The notes beneath the pieces were generated by a model, which saw nothing but the letters and a program-made list of their open reading frames with translations, was not told where the DNA came from and did no database searches. Shown one piece after another: positions 1 through 8,458 of a stretch of 64,000 nucleotides of DNA. Position numbers and translations under genes: made by a program. Each line of letters opens with the position of its first letter. Position 1 is the stretch's first letter. This stretch comes from UBA8524 sp964215915 (GTDB taxonomy: Bacteria > Bacteroidota > Bacteroidia > UBA8524): positions 10,310 through 74,309 of the forward strand of contig CAXPEB010000039.1 in the NCBI GenBank assembly GCA_964215915.1, given 5' to 3'.

Positions 1-1486
1 TCCGAGAATCGTTTTTGATCCGGACGTTGTCAAATATTACGGTGGAACCCGGTGTCATACGCTGCAAAGCGGATTTCACCTCATTACTCAGCACTGCACC
101 GGTACCACGAATCGCATTACTCAATCCGTTTCTGGGATCCACGATGCGCATTTCGTAGGAAGCTATTTCATACTGAAGGCCCCGGATATATTGATCGGTT
201 CTGGCCACCAGCCGACTTTGTGCCTGCAGAGCTGCCTTGGAGTACTTTTGTCCCTGTTGCAGCCCCCCGAAATAAAGCTCCGCCTTGGGCAAAGTCAGGA
301 CTTTGAATTCCTCTTCGGCCATCTTCTTCCAATTGCCGAAATCATCTTTGATAAGCACCTTGATCCGTATGGTTCCACTTTGGTTGACTTTGGCGGTATA
401 GCTACTTCCGCTACCGCGTATGAGTTGCCCATTGGAAATTTCGGCTCTGACATTTCCGGGAGCTACGCCGGGGACGGTTATTGTTAACGGATTGTCATAC
501 CGGGTATAGAGCACTTTGGTATTGTCCGCTGAAATACTGGCTCCTCCCTGGAATACGGTATAGTCCGTTTTAAAGGGATATTTCCGCAGGGAATCTGACT
601 CGCGCACCCAGATCTCACCTTCAATGCTATGGTTACCATTGGCGTTAGCCGGAATCCGGTATGTAAACTTTCCGTTTTCTTCTGCCACCTTTTGCCCATT
701 GATATAGATCTCATGCGCCTGTCGGGTAGAAAATGCCGTCAGAAAAATATCAGCTTCAAACATATCCCCTCTCATGAGGTAATTGGCTTTGGGAACTATT
801 GCAGCTTCAATCCGGTCAACCGGAACGGTTGTATTCCCAATATGTGAAAACAGGGTATAGAGGATATCGTGGTTGGTGTTCTTGCAGTCGTTCTGCACCT
901 TGGTTAGCATGGCCACCACAGCGGCAAGCGGAGAATGTTCAAAGTGGAAAGATTCCCAGGTTTGAGCGCCCTGGTTTTGTGCCATCAGGTCACTTAGAAC
1001 CTTGCCTTTATCTTCAGGGGGCAGGAGCGCCAGTAGCTTCTCACGGGTTTCATTGACCTTGTTTCGGAGTTCCTCTCCCTTTTTCTGATTGATGAGGAAG
1101 TCGGCGTGGCGTTCAATATCGTCTCTGCCTACCAGCTCAGCCAGGCCTGATTCTGCTTCGGTGTCTCTACCACCCGTTTGCTGAATCAGCACATTCTTCA
1201 TATTCTCCACATACTGGATGAATTCGTTGGAGATACGTTCCGCTTCTTTGGCCTTCAGGTAATACGGTTTGGTAATGTCCGGCTGAGTTCGCATCTGGCG
1301 ATTGAAAGCCTGGAGGATTTCTTCCTTTTTGAGGTTGATGTTCTGCCCTGTTTTCTCCATGCTTTGTTCCATCAGGAAAAAAGCCCGGAGGATTTCTGCC
1401 GACACATTAAGGGCCAGCATAGCCGTAAGGATGAGGTACATGACGTTGATCATCCTTTGGCGGTTTGAGATTTTTGCTACGCTCAT
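1..1486 (-). CDS. GldM-like T9SS motor protein, second copy (partial, cut by window edge)
   Basis: This reads from an ATG at 1486 to base 1 without a stop, giving 495 residues; only about 20 C-terminal residues should be missing, judging from the intact gldM at 3506-5062. It starts MSVAKISNRQRMINVMYL, closely matching the other copy, and has the same single N-terminal membrane helix (about residues 12-32) followed by a long periplasmic part. GldM forms the periplasmic shaft of the T9SS/gliding motor and pairs with GldL in the inner membrane and GldN in the periplasm. The two copies align along their whole length (both carry the EHSP..AVV..LTK.QND segment and ASISAD..VLY segment) but are clearly diverged, so this is an old paralogue and not a recent duplication. 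It is separated from the main cluster by a terminator and an unrelated cargo gene. A gldN-like gene beyond the edge is possible but not visible. Confidence 0.9.
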   Translation of the reverse strand, partial: MSVAKISNRQRMINVMYLILTAMLALNVSAEILRAFFLMEQSMEKTGQNINLKKEEILQAFNRQMRTQPDITKPYYLKAKEAERISNEFIQYVENMKNVLIQQTGGRDTEAESGLAELVGRDDIERHADFLINQKKGEELRNKVNETREKLLALLPPEDKGKVLSDLMAQNQGAQTWESFHFEHSPLAAVVAMLTKVQNDCKNTNHDILYTLFSHIGNTTVPVDRIEAAIVPKANYLMRGDMFEADIFLTAFSTRQAHEIYINGQKVAEENGKFTYRIPANANGNHSIEGEIWVRESDSLRKYPFKTDYTVFQGGASISADNTKVLYTRYDNPLTITVPGVAPGNVRAEISNGQLIRGSGSSYTAKVNQSGTIRIKVLIKDDFGNWKKMAEEEFKVLTLPKAELYFGGLQQGQKYSKAALQAQSRLVARTDQYIRGLQYEIASYEMRIVDPRNGLSNAIRGTGAVLSNEVKSALQRMTPGSTVIFDNVRIKNDSR

Positions 1487-1590
1487 AATACAAGTAAGGG
1501 TTGGTCAGGTAGCAAATCATAGCATAGGCAGCAAGTTTAGAACTGATAGTGGAATAACGCTTTCGACCTATGGCATATTGCGTAAAAGAA

Positions 1591-1620
1591 AAAGCCCCGA
1601 TGCGCATGCATCAGGGCTTT
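1591..1620 (-). terminator. Rho-independent terminator of the small T9SS cargo gene
   Basis: The arms AAAGCCC and GGGCTTT with inner GATGC/GCATC enclose a short loop. On the minus strand the stem is followed by a T-rich run, about 20 bases after the stop codon of the gene at 1641-2588. It isolates that gene from the downstream gldM-like gene. Confidence 0.8.
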
Positions 1621-1640
1621 CTATTGCTTTATTAATCGTG

Positions 1641-2588
1641 TTACTCCGTTTTATTAACAATAAATGACTTAGAGCACCCATTAAACTGAATTACAACATG
1701 ATATGTTCCTGTAGGCCAGGAACTGGATTCAACATAATAAGTCTCTCCAACCACTCCTGTTTCATCAAGGTAAATCTGGCTTGTACCTGCATTAACAACG
1801 GTAATGTTGCCCATGTATCCCGGATAATTCGTTACGGTAATATCGAAATACGTGAAAAATGGGTTCGGTGATATTTGCACTTGATAATCACAAACACTAA
1901 TCGGCTCATATGCTAAGGTATCCAATACTGTATCTATACCTACCAAGCATTTGGTTATCAACTTGTAATAAGCATAATCAGAATACAAAACATCCAAATC
2001 ATCGTAGGTATAAGAGCCAGTATAGCCTGAATTGTTTACCGTGAATGCATGAACTGTACTCCAAAGAACATTATCCGTGCTCCTTATTAATTCAACAGAG
2101 ATCAGGTTGTTCTCCGTTCCAGACAAGTATGACAGTTTTCTTTTAGTGGGCTCTGATGTTGATGACAAACCATACACTAGATCGTCCATATTATATTGCT
2201 CCGCAGCCTCTCCTTCTCCTACGGTTACGAGTCCACCGGTATAAGGCATATCGCAATAATGTTGGAACGCAGCAGTGAACTGATGCGCAGTGCACCCACC
2301 AGGAGTTACACATGTTAATGTGCCTCTTTTTTCCACTCCATAAAGGCAGCCTCCATTTGCAGCAACAGCATCATTCTTACAACAAACAACACCTTGCGAT
2401 TCCCCATATTGCATATAGGGTATAAAGTTTACAGACTCCTCATCATTAACCCATTGCAAGTTCGATGTAGTGTTAAGACATACCTCCTCAGAATTCGTGC
2501 AGTTATCGGACATGAGGTATTCCGATTCTCCGGCCAGCACTCTCGATACAGAGAATACAACCAGCGTAACAATAAATAGCTTTTTCAT
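1641..2588 (-). CDS. secreted cysteine-containing protein with T9SS type A-like sorting domain
   Basis: A 315-residue protein with a signal peptide (residues 1-19, MKKLFIVTLVVFSVSRVLA). The mature N-terminal half is rich in cysteine (residues about 29-115, including a CC pair), which suggests disulfides or a bound ligand; I recognise no family there. The last about 80 residues follow the type A T9SS sorting pattern: ISPNPF start, a GNITVVNAGT strand, then WPTGTYHVVI and a basic C-terminus. It would therefore be exported by the T9SS encoded next to it. It sits between gldN and the gldM paralogue, is richer in A+T by eye than both, and has a terminator on each side, so it looks like a separately acquired or separately expressed unit. 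Function unknown. Confidence 0.8.
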   Translation of the reverse strand: MKKLFIVTLVVFSVSRVLAGESEYLMSDNCTNSEEVCLNTTSNLQWVNDEESVNFIPYMQYGESQGVVCCKNDAVAANGGCLYGVEKRGTLTCVTPGGCTAHQFTAAFQHYCDMPYTGGLVTVGEGEAAEQYNMDDLVYGLSSTSEPTKRKLSYLSGTENNLISVELIRSTDNVLWSTVHAFTVNNSGYTGSYTYDDLDVLYSDYAYYKLITKCLVGIDTVLDTLAYEPISVCDYQVQISPNPFFTYFDITVTNYPGYMGNITVVNAGTSQIYLDETGVVGETYYVESSSWPTGTYHVVIQFNGCSKSFIVNKTE

Positions 2589-2602
2589 GCTTAAAAATAA
2601 AA

Positions 2603-2633
2603 AAAAGTCACTAGTATATACCTAGTGACTTTT
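2603..2633 (-). terminator. Rho-independent terminator after gldN
   Basis: A perfect 12-bp stem (2603-2614 with 2622-2633, arms AAAAGTCACTAG / CTAGTGACTTTT) and a 7-base loop. On the minus strand it runs into TTTTTTTT. It lies 24 bases after the gldN stop and only about 15 bases before the start of the next gene, so it could also act as an attenuator for that gene. Confidence 0.88.
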
Positions 2634-2657
2634 TCAACATTTTATAGTTACAAACAA

Positions 2658-3503
2658 CTAGTACTCCCAAAGATCGTGCTCGGTAATGAAGAGCTCGTTC
2701 TGGATTTCTTCCGCCTTTAACAGCAGTGCCAATCCATCATTTTCAAACTCTTCAAAATCTCGCAGACGGTAATCGAACTCGTTCGATTCTTTGAAAATAT
2801 AGCTGGCAAACATGCGCTTTTCCCACCAGTGGTCGTAAGAGATACGGGATGCATCATTCTTACGGTTGAATATCTCCCAGTTGATCATCGCATTCCTGAG
2901 TTCGGGGTAGTATACCCACAGCATCGGTTGCTCAGGAAGAGGTACCCCACCGAAGATCGGTTGATACATCGGTGCAATGGCAATAATCCTGGCAAAGAAT
3001 ACGGAATGTTTTTTATCAAAGATCCAGTCCTCCATGATCATAAACTTCTCAATCTTCATCGGATCGAAAGGGGTAATGATCACGGTATCGATCAGATCAT
3101 AGGGATCATCCGGGTTGGCAGGGTTGATCACCTGTTGGTTTTCACGGATCACCCCGAGATCCAGCACCTCTTCCGGCGTAAAAATAGACACCAGGGAGTC
3201 GTTGCGGTAAGGGGTGAGCACTCCGTCAAGTACCGCTTTGTACATCATATTACCGAAATGGCTTTTCGGCCATTTCATGACATAGTTCTGCTTCTGACGG
3301 GTATCCACCACTCTCCAGATTCTTTTCTGGTAGGAAACGTCAGCTTCCCGCAGGTAGGGATACGGAACTACTTTACGCTGTTTTACGGCAGCTTTTTCGT
3401 AGGTCCAGTCTTCGTAAACGGTGGCATCGTAATCCGGCTGCGCATAGGCTGCTGCACCCAGCAATACCAACATAAACAAACATGTGATCTTCAGTGCTTT
3501 CAT
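2658..3503 (-). CDS. gldN: GldN/PorN, T9SS periplasmic ring protein
   Basis: A 281-residue protein with a signal peptide (about residues 1-21, ending AAAYAQ). It matches the GldN/PorN family: the opening after the signal peptide (DYDATVYEDW..), the ADVSYQKRIWRVVDTRQKQN stretch at about residue 54, and the MKIEKFMIMEDWIFDKKHSVF segment in the middle are typical. GldN binds the lipoprotein GldK in the periplasm to make the large outer-membrane-associated ring of the T9SS. The start codon lies two bases after the gldM stop, so the two are translationally coupled. It is the last gene before a strong terminator. Identification rests on family motifs and on position in the K-L-M-N order. Confidence 0.95.
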   Translation of the reverse strand: MKALKITCLFMLVLLGAAAYAQPDYDATVYEDWTYEKAAVKQRKVVPYPYLREADVSYQKRIWRVVDTRQKQNYVMKWPKSHFGNMMYKAVLDGVLTPYRNDSLVSIFTPEEVLDLGVIRENQQVINPANPDDPYDLIDTVIITPFDPMKIEKFMIMEDWIFDKKHSVFFARIIAIAPMYQPIFGGVPLPEQPMLWVYYPELRNAMINWEIFNRKNDASRISYDHWWEKRMFASYIFKESNEFDYRLRDFEEFENDGLALLLKAEEIQNELFITEHDLWEY

Positions 3504-3505
3504 AT

Positions 3506-5062
3506 CTATCTAACGCTTATTACGAGCGGAGACAGGTTACGTTTTCCGTCAGGGCCGGTAGCTTCGATGTTATCGATGATAATCCGGTCTCCGGAACGCA
3601 GTCTGCTCATGATGCTCTTTGCCTGAGGAGGTAATATAGTACCGGCACCCGGTACGATTACGGCGTCTCCTTTTCTCGGTGAGTACACAAAGATGTAACG
3701 GTTGATGGTGTATTTCACCCCTTCGTAGGCAAACCCTTCACCCAGTGTTCCGTATACACCCGGCTGTGCATTGATGGCACCGGCTGAGTGCGATCCGCTC
3801 TCCAAGGTACCGAGGCGTGCTTCGGGCTTAGGAATGGAACGTACACGGAAAGGAGCGGTATAGGTTTTTGTTTTACCGTTTTCAGTAACGGAAGCTACGA
3901 TCTTACAATCGCCGCGTTTGGATACCTTAGCTACATAGCGGCCGCCACCTTTCGGGATCAGGGATCCCTGGCTGATAGAGGCTTTTACGGAGTTCGGGTT
4001 GGCTCCTGGTACGGCAATAGTGATCGGGTTTTCCAGACCGATGTACAGCACGTTCATTTTATCGGCAGAGATAGAAGCCTCGCCTTTGAACACGTTGTAC
4101 GTGGACTCAAACGGATATTGTTTGGTACCGTCTGACTGTGCAACCTCAATAAATCCTTTAACGGTATACTCGCCGGGAGAACCTGTTGAGGCTTCGTATT
4201 TGGCTACACCGTTTTCGGTTTCTACTTCCTTACCGTTTACCACTACCTTGTTAGCCTGCTTGGAATCGTAGGCAGTAAGGATGATATCGGCTTTGAACGG
4301 CTCGCCTGCGGATACCGCAGATTTCTCAGGGATAAATTTCGCCACGAGCATGTCGAAGGAAACATCTTCGGCTGTGATACCGCGGAACAATTCCGTAAGA
4401 ATCTCAGCTTCGGTGTTTTTCGCGTCGTTCTGAATTTTAGTGAGCAGAGTTACCACAGCTGCCTGCGGAGAATGCTCGAACAATTCCGACTGCCAGGTGA
4501 TAGGTCCTTCCGGATCTTCGGCACGAAGGTCAGTTTGCTCGTTGATACGTGCTTTAGCTGCTTCGAGGGCTTTGTTACCTGTAAGAAGTTTGAGAAGTGC
4601 GTCACGGGTGTTGTTCACTTTATCTTTCAGCTCAATCCCTTTTTGCGGACCTTCCGGCGCGATCATAATGTACGCGTGAGTTTCGATGTCAGTTCTGTGT
4701 TTCAGCTGACCATCCTCTTCACGTATTTCCGTTTTTTCGATTTTGCCGTCGTTGGTGATGATTTGTTGTTTGAGATCTTCCACCCAGGCTACGAAGTCCT
4801 TGGTGATCTTATCTGCCTCCTGGGCTTTGTCGTAAAACGGTTTGGTCTTTTCGGGCTGGTTTTTCATCTGCTTCTGGAATGCACGCATGATGTCGTCATT
4901 CTTGGCTTGGATGTTTGTGCCCGCTTTTACCATGCTTTCCTCCACGAGATAGAAAGCTTTCAGGATCTCAGCAGAGACGTTCAACGCGAGCATCGCCGTT
5001 AACACGAGATACATCATGTTGATCATCTTCTGACGTGGTGAGATTTTACCTCCTCCTGCCAT
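3506..5062 (-). CDS. gldM: GldM/PorM, T9SS motor shaft protein
   Basis: A 518-residue protein, the usual family length. A short cytoplasmic N-terminus (MAGGGKISPRQKM) precedes one membrane helix at about residues 14-33 (MMYLVLTAMLALNVSAE). The rest is periplasmic and in known structures folds as four successive domains ending near the outer membrane ring. GldM assembles with GldL into the proton-driven motor that powers secretion and gliding, and touches GldK/GldN through its C-terminal domain. It follows gldL by 47 bases and is coupled to gldN. A diverged second copy lies at the left edge of the window. Confidence 0.97.
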   Translation of the reverse strand: MAGGGKISPRQKMINMMYLVLTAMLALNVSAEILKAFYLVEESMVKAGTNIQAKNDDIMRAFQKQMKNQPEKTKPFYDKAQEADKITKDFVAWVEDLKQQIITNDGKIEKTEIREEDGQLKHRTDIETHAYIMIAPEGPQKGIELKDKVNNTRDALLKLLTGNKALEAAKARINEQTDLRAEDPEGPITWQSELFEHSPQAAVVTLLTKIQNDAKNTEAEILTELFRGITAEDVSFDMLVAKFIPEKSAVSAGEPFKADIILTAYDSKQANKVVVNGKEVETENGVAKYEASTGSPGEYTVKGFIEVAQSDGTKQYPFESTYNVFKGEASISADKMNVLYIGLENPITIAVPGANPNSVKASISQGSLIPKGGGRYVAKVSKRGDCKIVASVTENGKTKTYTAPFRVRSIPKPEARLGTLESGSHSAGAINAQPGVYGTLGEGFAYEGVKYTINRYIFVYSPRKGDAVIVPGAGTILPPQAKSIMSRLRSGDRIIIDNIEATGPDGKRNLSPLVISVR

Positions 5063-5109
5063 TGTTAATTCCTTTCTTTTTTACAGTTAAATGAAATTCA
5101 CAAAAGCTA

Positions 5110-5760
5110 TTAGGCGTTTCTGCTTCCACCCATTGCGGAAAGCATGTTGCCATAAATGGAGTTCAGGCTGGCAATATTGGATGAAAGTTTCTTCATCTCT
5201 GTATTGATAGTCTCAACCTGAGTTTGGTACTCCTTAGTTCCTTCTGAGATAGCTGCCAGAGAGTTCATAGCATCCATAGCTTTCGAAGTAGCACCGGAAA
5301 CGCCTTCCATGCTTTTGGAAGCTTTCTGTACGTTGTCGGTGTATTCCGAAGTTGCTACAGACGCACTTGACAGATCTGACATCTTGCCAACATTGTCGCT
5401 CAGACTTCTCAAACCACTGCCGAGGCTACTGATGAGTTCAGGACCCACTTTAGCTTCTTCCAGCATTTTATCGAGTTGCTGAGATACGGAACCTTTGTTT
5501 TTGTCTGCTTTTTTCTCGTTCGGTTCCATTCCGGCCAATTCCGGATAAACGAGCGTCCAGTCCACCTCTTGGTGAATCGGTTCGAAAGCGGAGATACAGA
5601 AGATCACCGCCTCAGTACCCATACCAATAATGAGCATTTCGTTTGCTCCTTTCCAGTGCATGATCTTGAACAATGCACCTACGATAACTACAGCAGCACC
5701 AAGTCCGTAGGCCATGGACATGATCTTCTTGCCTGATTTGCTTTCAAAAAAGTTTGCCAT
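5110..5760 (-). CDS. gldL: GldL/PorL, T9SS inner membrane motor protein
   Basis: A 216-residue protein with two N-terminal membrane helices (about residues 12-33 and 41-60) and a cytoplasmic tail from residue 62 on, rich in Ser/Met/Glu and probably helical. The second helix carries a buried glutamate (E50 in GMGTEAVIF), which corresponds to the conserved glutamate needed for proton-driven rotation in this family. GldL forms a pentamer around the GldM dimer. It is separated from gldK by 84 bases containing a terminator-like hairpin and a plausible promoter (TTTC, 18 bases, TATATTTT), so gldLMN may be transcribed partly apart from gldK. Confidence 0.97.
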   Translation of the reverse strand: MANFFESKSGKKIMSMAYGLGAAVVIVGALFKIMHWKGANEMLIIGMGTEAVIFCISAFEPIHQEVDWTLVYPELAGMEPNEKKADKNKGSVSQQLDKMLEEAKVGPELISSLGSGLRSLSDNVGKMSDLSSASVATSEYTDNVQKASKSMEGVSGATSKAMDAMNSLAAISEGTKEYQTQVETINTEMKKLSSNIASLNSIYGNMLSAMGGSRNA

Positions 5761-5828
5761 GTTAAGTGATAAATTTTGGTTTAGTAAAAATGTAAAATAT
5801 AGCGTGTTGAATTAATTCCGAAAGAAAA

Positions 5829-5865
5829 AATAAGGAACGTGGGCCTAAGGCTCACGATCCTTATT
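5829..5865 (-). terminator. terminator or attenuator hairpin across the gldK stop codon
   Basis: Long stem: AATAAGGA (5829-5836) pairs with TCCTTATT (5858-5865), CGTG (5838-5841) with CACG (5853-5856), and GCC with GGC around a TAA loop, with one A-A mismatch and one G-T pair. On the minus strand it is followed by TTTTTTC. The stem includes the end of the gldK coding sequence and its stop codon. Confidence 0.75.
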
Positions 5866-7161
5866 CGAACGTCCCATGTACGACATCACACAACGGAAGC
5901 CGATGTAGGACTTAGCGGTATCCTGATACTCATAGGTACGGGTACCGTTTTGAATGTAGTAAGCAATATCTTTCCAGGAACCTCCGCGGATCACCTTACG
6001 GCGCTGCGAATAGGTATAATCCGGATTCGGACGGCTCATGTAATTATCTTCAGCCGGGTAGATATTGGCGTCGAACTGGTAGTCCGAGTTCAGGTCATCG
6101 GTGAACACATGCGATTCGTCGGCATAAGCGGAGATGGTCCACTCGGCCACGTTACCGGCCATGTTGTACAACCCATAATCATTCGGGAAGTAGGAATAAG
6201 CCCGCACCGGATACACGCCCCCGTCAGCCTGGTAGTCGCCACGGCCAGGTTTGAAGTTGGCCAGGAAACATCCTTTGGAGTTTCGGGTATACGGACCACC
6301 CCAGGGGTACATGTTCCCGTCGCGGCCACCTCTGGCGGCGTACTCCCATTCGTATTCCGTAGGAAGACGGAAGGGGTTCACGATCGGTTCATCCAGCGAT
6401 TCGTAATACTCATTCAGGTGACCGGTACGCCAGTGGCAGAATGCCTTGGCCTGATCCCAGTTCACTCCAACTACCGGGTAGTTGTCGTATTTCGGATGCC
6501 AGAAGTACATCTGGGTCATTGGTTCGTTGAAGGAGTAAGCGTAGTCTCTTACGAAAGTCAGCGTATCCGGATAAACCCGAACGGTTTCACGACGGATGAA
6601 CTGAGCCCGGTCGGCATCCGGGTCGGCAAAGGCTGCCGAACGGATATCGATCCACTCGTAATAATACACCAGCTTACGGGTATCGATCGCGCGTTTCTTG
6701 TAGTAGCGCTCACTTTCCTTCAGCATGATGGGCGCAAGGGCGTCCTCAATGTTTTCCTTTTCGTCTTCATCCCACCAGGGTATCTCCTCCTCGTAGTTGA
6801 TGTGCATGTCTCCATACTCATCTTCCATAATGTAAGGCTCCATAAGGAGGTAGCGGGCCATGGAGTCGATCACGTGATTAACGAACTGACGGTACTCGTT
6901 GTTCGTAATCTCTGTGTCATCCATGTAAAACGCGGTAACCGTAATTTGCTTATTGGGAGACAGGTGTGTCTGAAACACATCGTTGTCCGCCTGGCCGGCA
7001 TGGTATGTCCCAGTTGGAACGTAAACCGTACCCAGCGGCTGAGGATGGAACCAAGGTCGCCTTCCTCTCACACCCACAAGCTCACCACGATCGCTGTTCA
7101 ACCCACATCCGAACAGCGTCATTACGGTGACCATCAACAGTGCACTTTTAATGTTTTTCAT
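5845..7161 (-). CDS. gldK: GldK/PorK, T9SS outer membrane ring lipoprotein
   Basis: 438 residues from the ATG at 7161; a TTG three codons upstream (7170) is less likely. An N-terminal lipoprotein signal ends in MTLFGC, giving a lipidated Cys at residue 19. The rest is a formylglycine-generating-enzyme (sulfatase-modifying factor) fold: TEITNNEYRQFV near residue 85, FRLPTEYEWEYAARGG, YNMAGNVAEWT and RKVIRGGSW near the end. In GldK/PorK this fold is structural, forming with GldN the ring under the outer membrane. The adjacent upstream gene is PorP/SprF and the downstream ones are gldL, M and N, the same order as porP-K-L-M-N in Porphyromonas. The motor genes are essential for T9SS export and gliding in relatives. 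Confidence 0.96.
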   Translation of the reverse strand: MKNIKSALLMVTVMTLFGCGLNSDRGELVGVRGRRPWFHPQPLGTVYVPTGTYHAGQADNDVFQTHLSPNKQITVTAFYMDDTEITNNEYRQFVNHVIDSMARYLLMEPYIMEDEYGDMHINYEEEIPWWDEDEKENIEDALAPIMLKESERYYKKRAIDTRKLVYYYEWIDIRSAAFADPDADRAQFIRRETVRVYPDTLTFVRDYAYSFNEPMTQMYFWHPKYDNYPVVGVNWDQAKAFCHWRTGHLNEYYESLDEPIVNPFRLPTEYEWEYAARGGRDGNMYPWGGPYTRNSKGCFLANFKPGRGDYQADGGVYPVRAYSYFPNDYGLYNMAGNVAEWTISAYADESHVFTDDLNSDYQFDANIYPAEDNYMSRPNPDYTYSQRRKVIRGGSWKDIAYYIQNGTRTYEYQDTAKSYIGFRCVMSYMGRSNKDREP

Positions 7162-7185
7162 ATCAAGCAATATGAATTGAATTTA

Positions 7186-7216
7186 CAAGTTTATACTTTT
7201 AGCCGAGAGTTGCAAA
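7186..7216 (-). promoter_or_regulatory. predicted promoter of gldK
   Basis: On the minus strand, TTTG (7213-7216) and TAAACTTG (7186-7193, one mismatch to TAnnTTTG) are separated by exactly 19 bases, the Bacteroidota sigma-A arrangement. It lies 25 bases before the gldK ATG, so gldK can be started independently of the upstream sprF-like gene. Confidence 0.6.
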
Positions 7217-7303
7217 GCATTTGCCCCCTTTAATCTGTATAACGCAACATTTTTCCGCATTAGTATAGATGTCCCGGAACTCTCTGAAATCGACCCCTAT
7301 CGG

Positions 7304-8341
7304 TCAATAAATGGTGTAGCCTTCAAGGTACCTTACGTTGTAACGAGGCTTAAGAGGCTTCTCTACACCCACTTCCACATTGAAGCAATAGCTCACAAAG
7401 ATCTCGTGAGTACCTGACCGGATATAATTACCTACTCCACTGTAAGTAAAGTCATAGGCATATCCCGCATACAGGTTCGGCATGATGTAGTAACCGGCAA
7501 GCACGCTTATCGCATCCCCGCTCCGGAAGTTACCTCCCACAACCAGCTTTTCATTAAACATCACCCGGGCACCCAGGTCCACCTGAACCGGGGTTCCGAT
7601 CGCTTTGACCATGATGGAAGGAAGTACGGCGATATTTCCGAAATCGTGACGGCTACCGGCCAGTGCATACAGGTAACGGGAAGTTTGCCAGGTCAGTACA
7701 TTCGGCACATTCACCTTGGGAGCGGTTAGGTGCGTCATGGACAAACCGGCGTAGAACCCGTCAAAAAGACGCTGGTGGGTATAATACACCCCTAAACCCA
7801 GGTCCATTTTTCTGCCGTTTACATTGCTGGTAGGAATATTGGGATCACCGGATTGCAGCGGATTCAGCTTACTTCCGTCAATACCCGCCTGAACAAAACC
7901 GATATCCAATCCTGTTGCCAGGGTCTGATCGGTAGATCCGTCGGGAAGCCGGCGCCCCATCCTGAACTTGTAGGAAACAGCCCCGCGCAGATACATCTGG
8001 CGGTTGTAACCGAGCTTGTCGGTTGCGGCCATCAGCCCCACACCCAATTGGTTGTTCTTCAGCATAGGCATGCTGATACTGAATGTACTCGTTGCCGGGT
8101 TCACGCCGCTAAGCGGAGTGGCGTTCCCGTCCTTGTAGAAATTACTTCCATCCGTTTGTCCCAGCCATTGCTGGTGAGTCAGTACATTGAGACAGATCGC
8201 GTCCTTCTCCCCTGCCGTAGCCGGGTTAAACACCTGCTTGTTCAGCATGTAGTGCGTGAAGTAAGGATCATTCTGTCCATAGGAATGTACAGAAAAGAAA
8301 ACAGTGCCCAGAAAGAGTAGTTTAGTAAAGGTTTTACGCAT
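7304..8341 (-). CDS. PorP/SprF family T9SS outer membrane protein
   Basis: A 345-residue protein with a signal peptide (about residues 1-22, FFSVHSYGQ) and the PorP/SprF hallmark right after it: DPYFTHYMLNKQVFNPATAG, then THQQWLG and later strands ending in GTHEIFVSYCF. The family makes an outer membrane beta-barrel that works with the T9SS, in several species needed to export or anchor particular type B cargo proteins. It lies upstream of gldKLMN as porP does in Porphyromonas, which suggests a general role with this motor. A second family member ends the giant cargo operon at 34463. The downstream gap to gldK (about 140 bases) contains a good gldK promoter. Confidence 0.93.
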   Translation of the reverse strand: MRKTFTKLLFLGTVFFSVHSYGQNDPYFTHYMLNKQVFNPATAGEKDAICLNVLTHQQWLGQTDGSNFYKDGNATPLSGVNPATSTFSISMPMLKNNQLGVGLMAATDKLGYNRQMYLRGAVSYKFRMGRRLPDGSTDQTLATGLDIGFVQAGIDGSKLNPLQSGDPNIPTSNVNGRKMDLGLGVYYTHQRLFDGFYAGLSMTHLTAPKVNVPNVLTWQTSRYLYALAGSRHDFGNIAVLPSIMVKAIGTPVQVDLGARVMFNEKLVVGGNFRSGDAISVLAGYYIMPNLYAGYAYDFTYSGVGNYIRSGTHEIFVSYCFNVEVGVEKPLKPRYNVRYLEGYTIY

Positions 8342-8383
8342 GCAGCGGGGTTTTACTAGGGTTAGTCATTCGCAAATATTGGG

Positions 8384-8397
8384 TATTGTTAACAATA
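8384..8397. promoter_or_regulatory. 14-bp perfect palindrome upstream of the PorP/SprF gene
   Basis: TATTGTTAACAATA is a perfect inverted repeat about 43 bases before the start codon at 8341. It could be an operator for a dimeric regulator. An AATATTTG sequence just downstream, on the minus strand, is a one-mismatch -7 element. AT-rich palindromes also arise by chance. Confidence 0.3.
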
Positions 8398-8458
8398 TTA
8401 CAATACAGACTGTAGAAAAGTTAACGACAGCCTCCTCCCAATATTGCAGGGACTTCCC

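Noticed and set aside
5845..7161. gldK as an active sulfatase-modifying (formylglycine-generating) enzyme
   Set aside because: The fold is the same but the lipoprotein signal and position in the T9SS operon identify GldK, where the fold is structural.
5839..7233. Long plus-strand open frame (464 codons) antisense to gldK
   Set aside because: gldK has full family motifs and a clear start; the opposite frame has no recognisable domain and is a by-product of codon bias.
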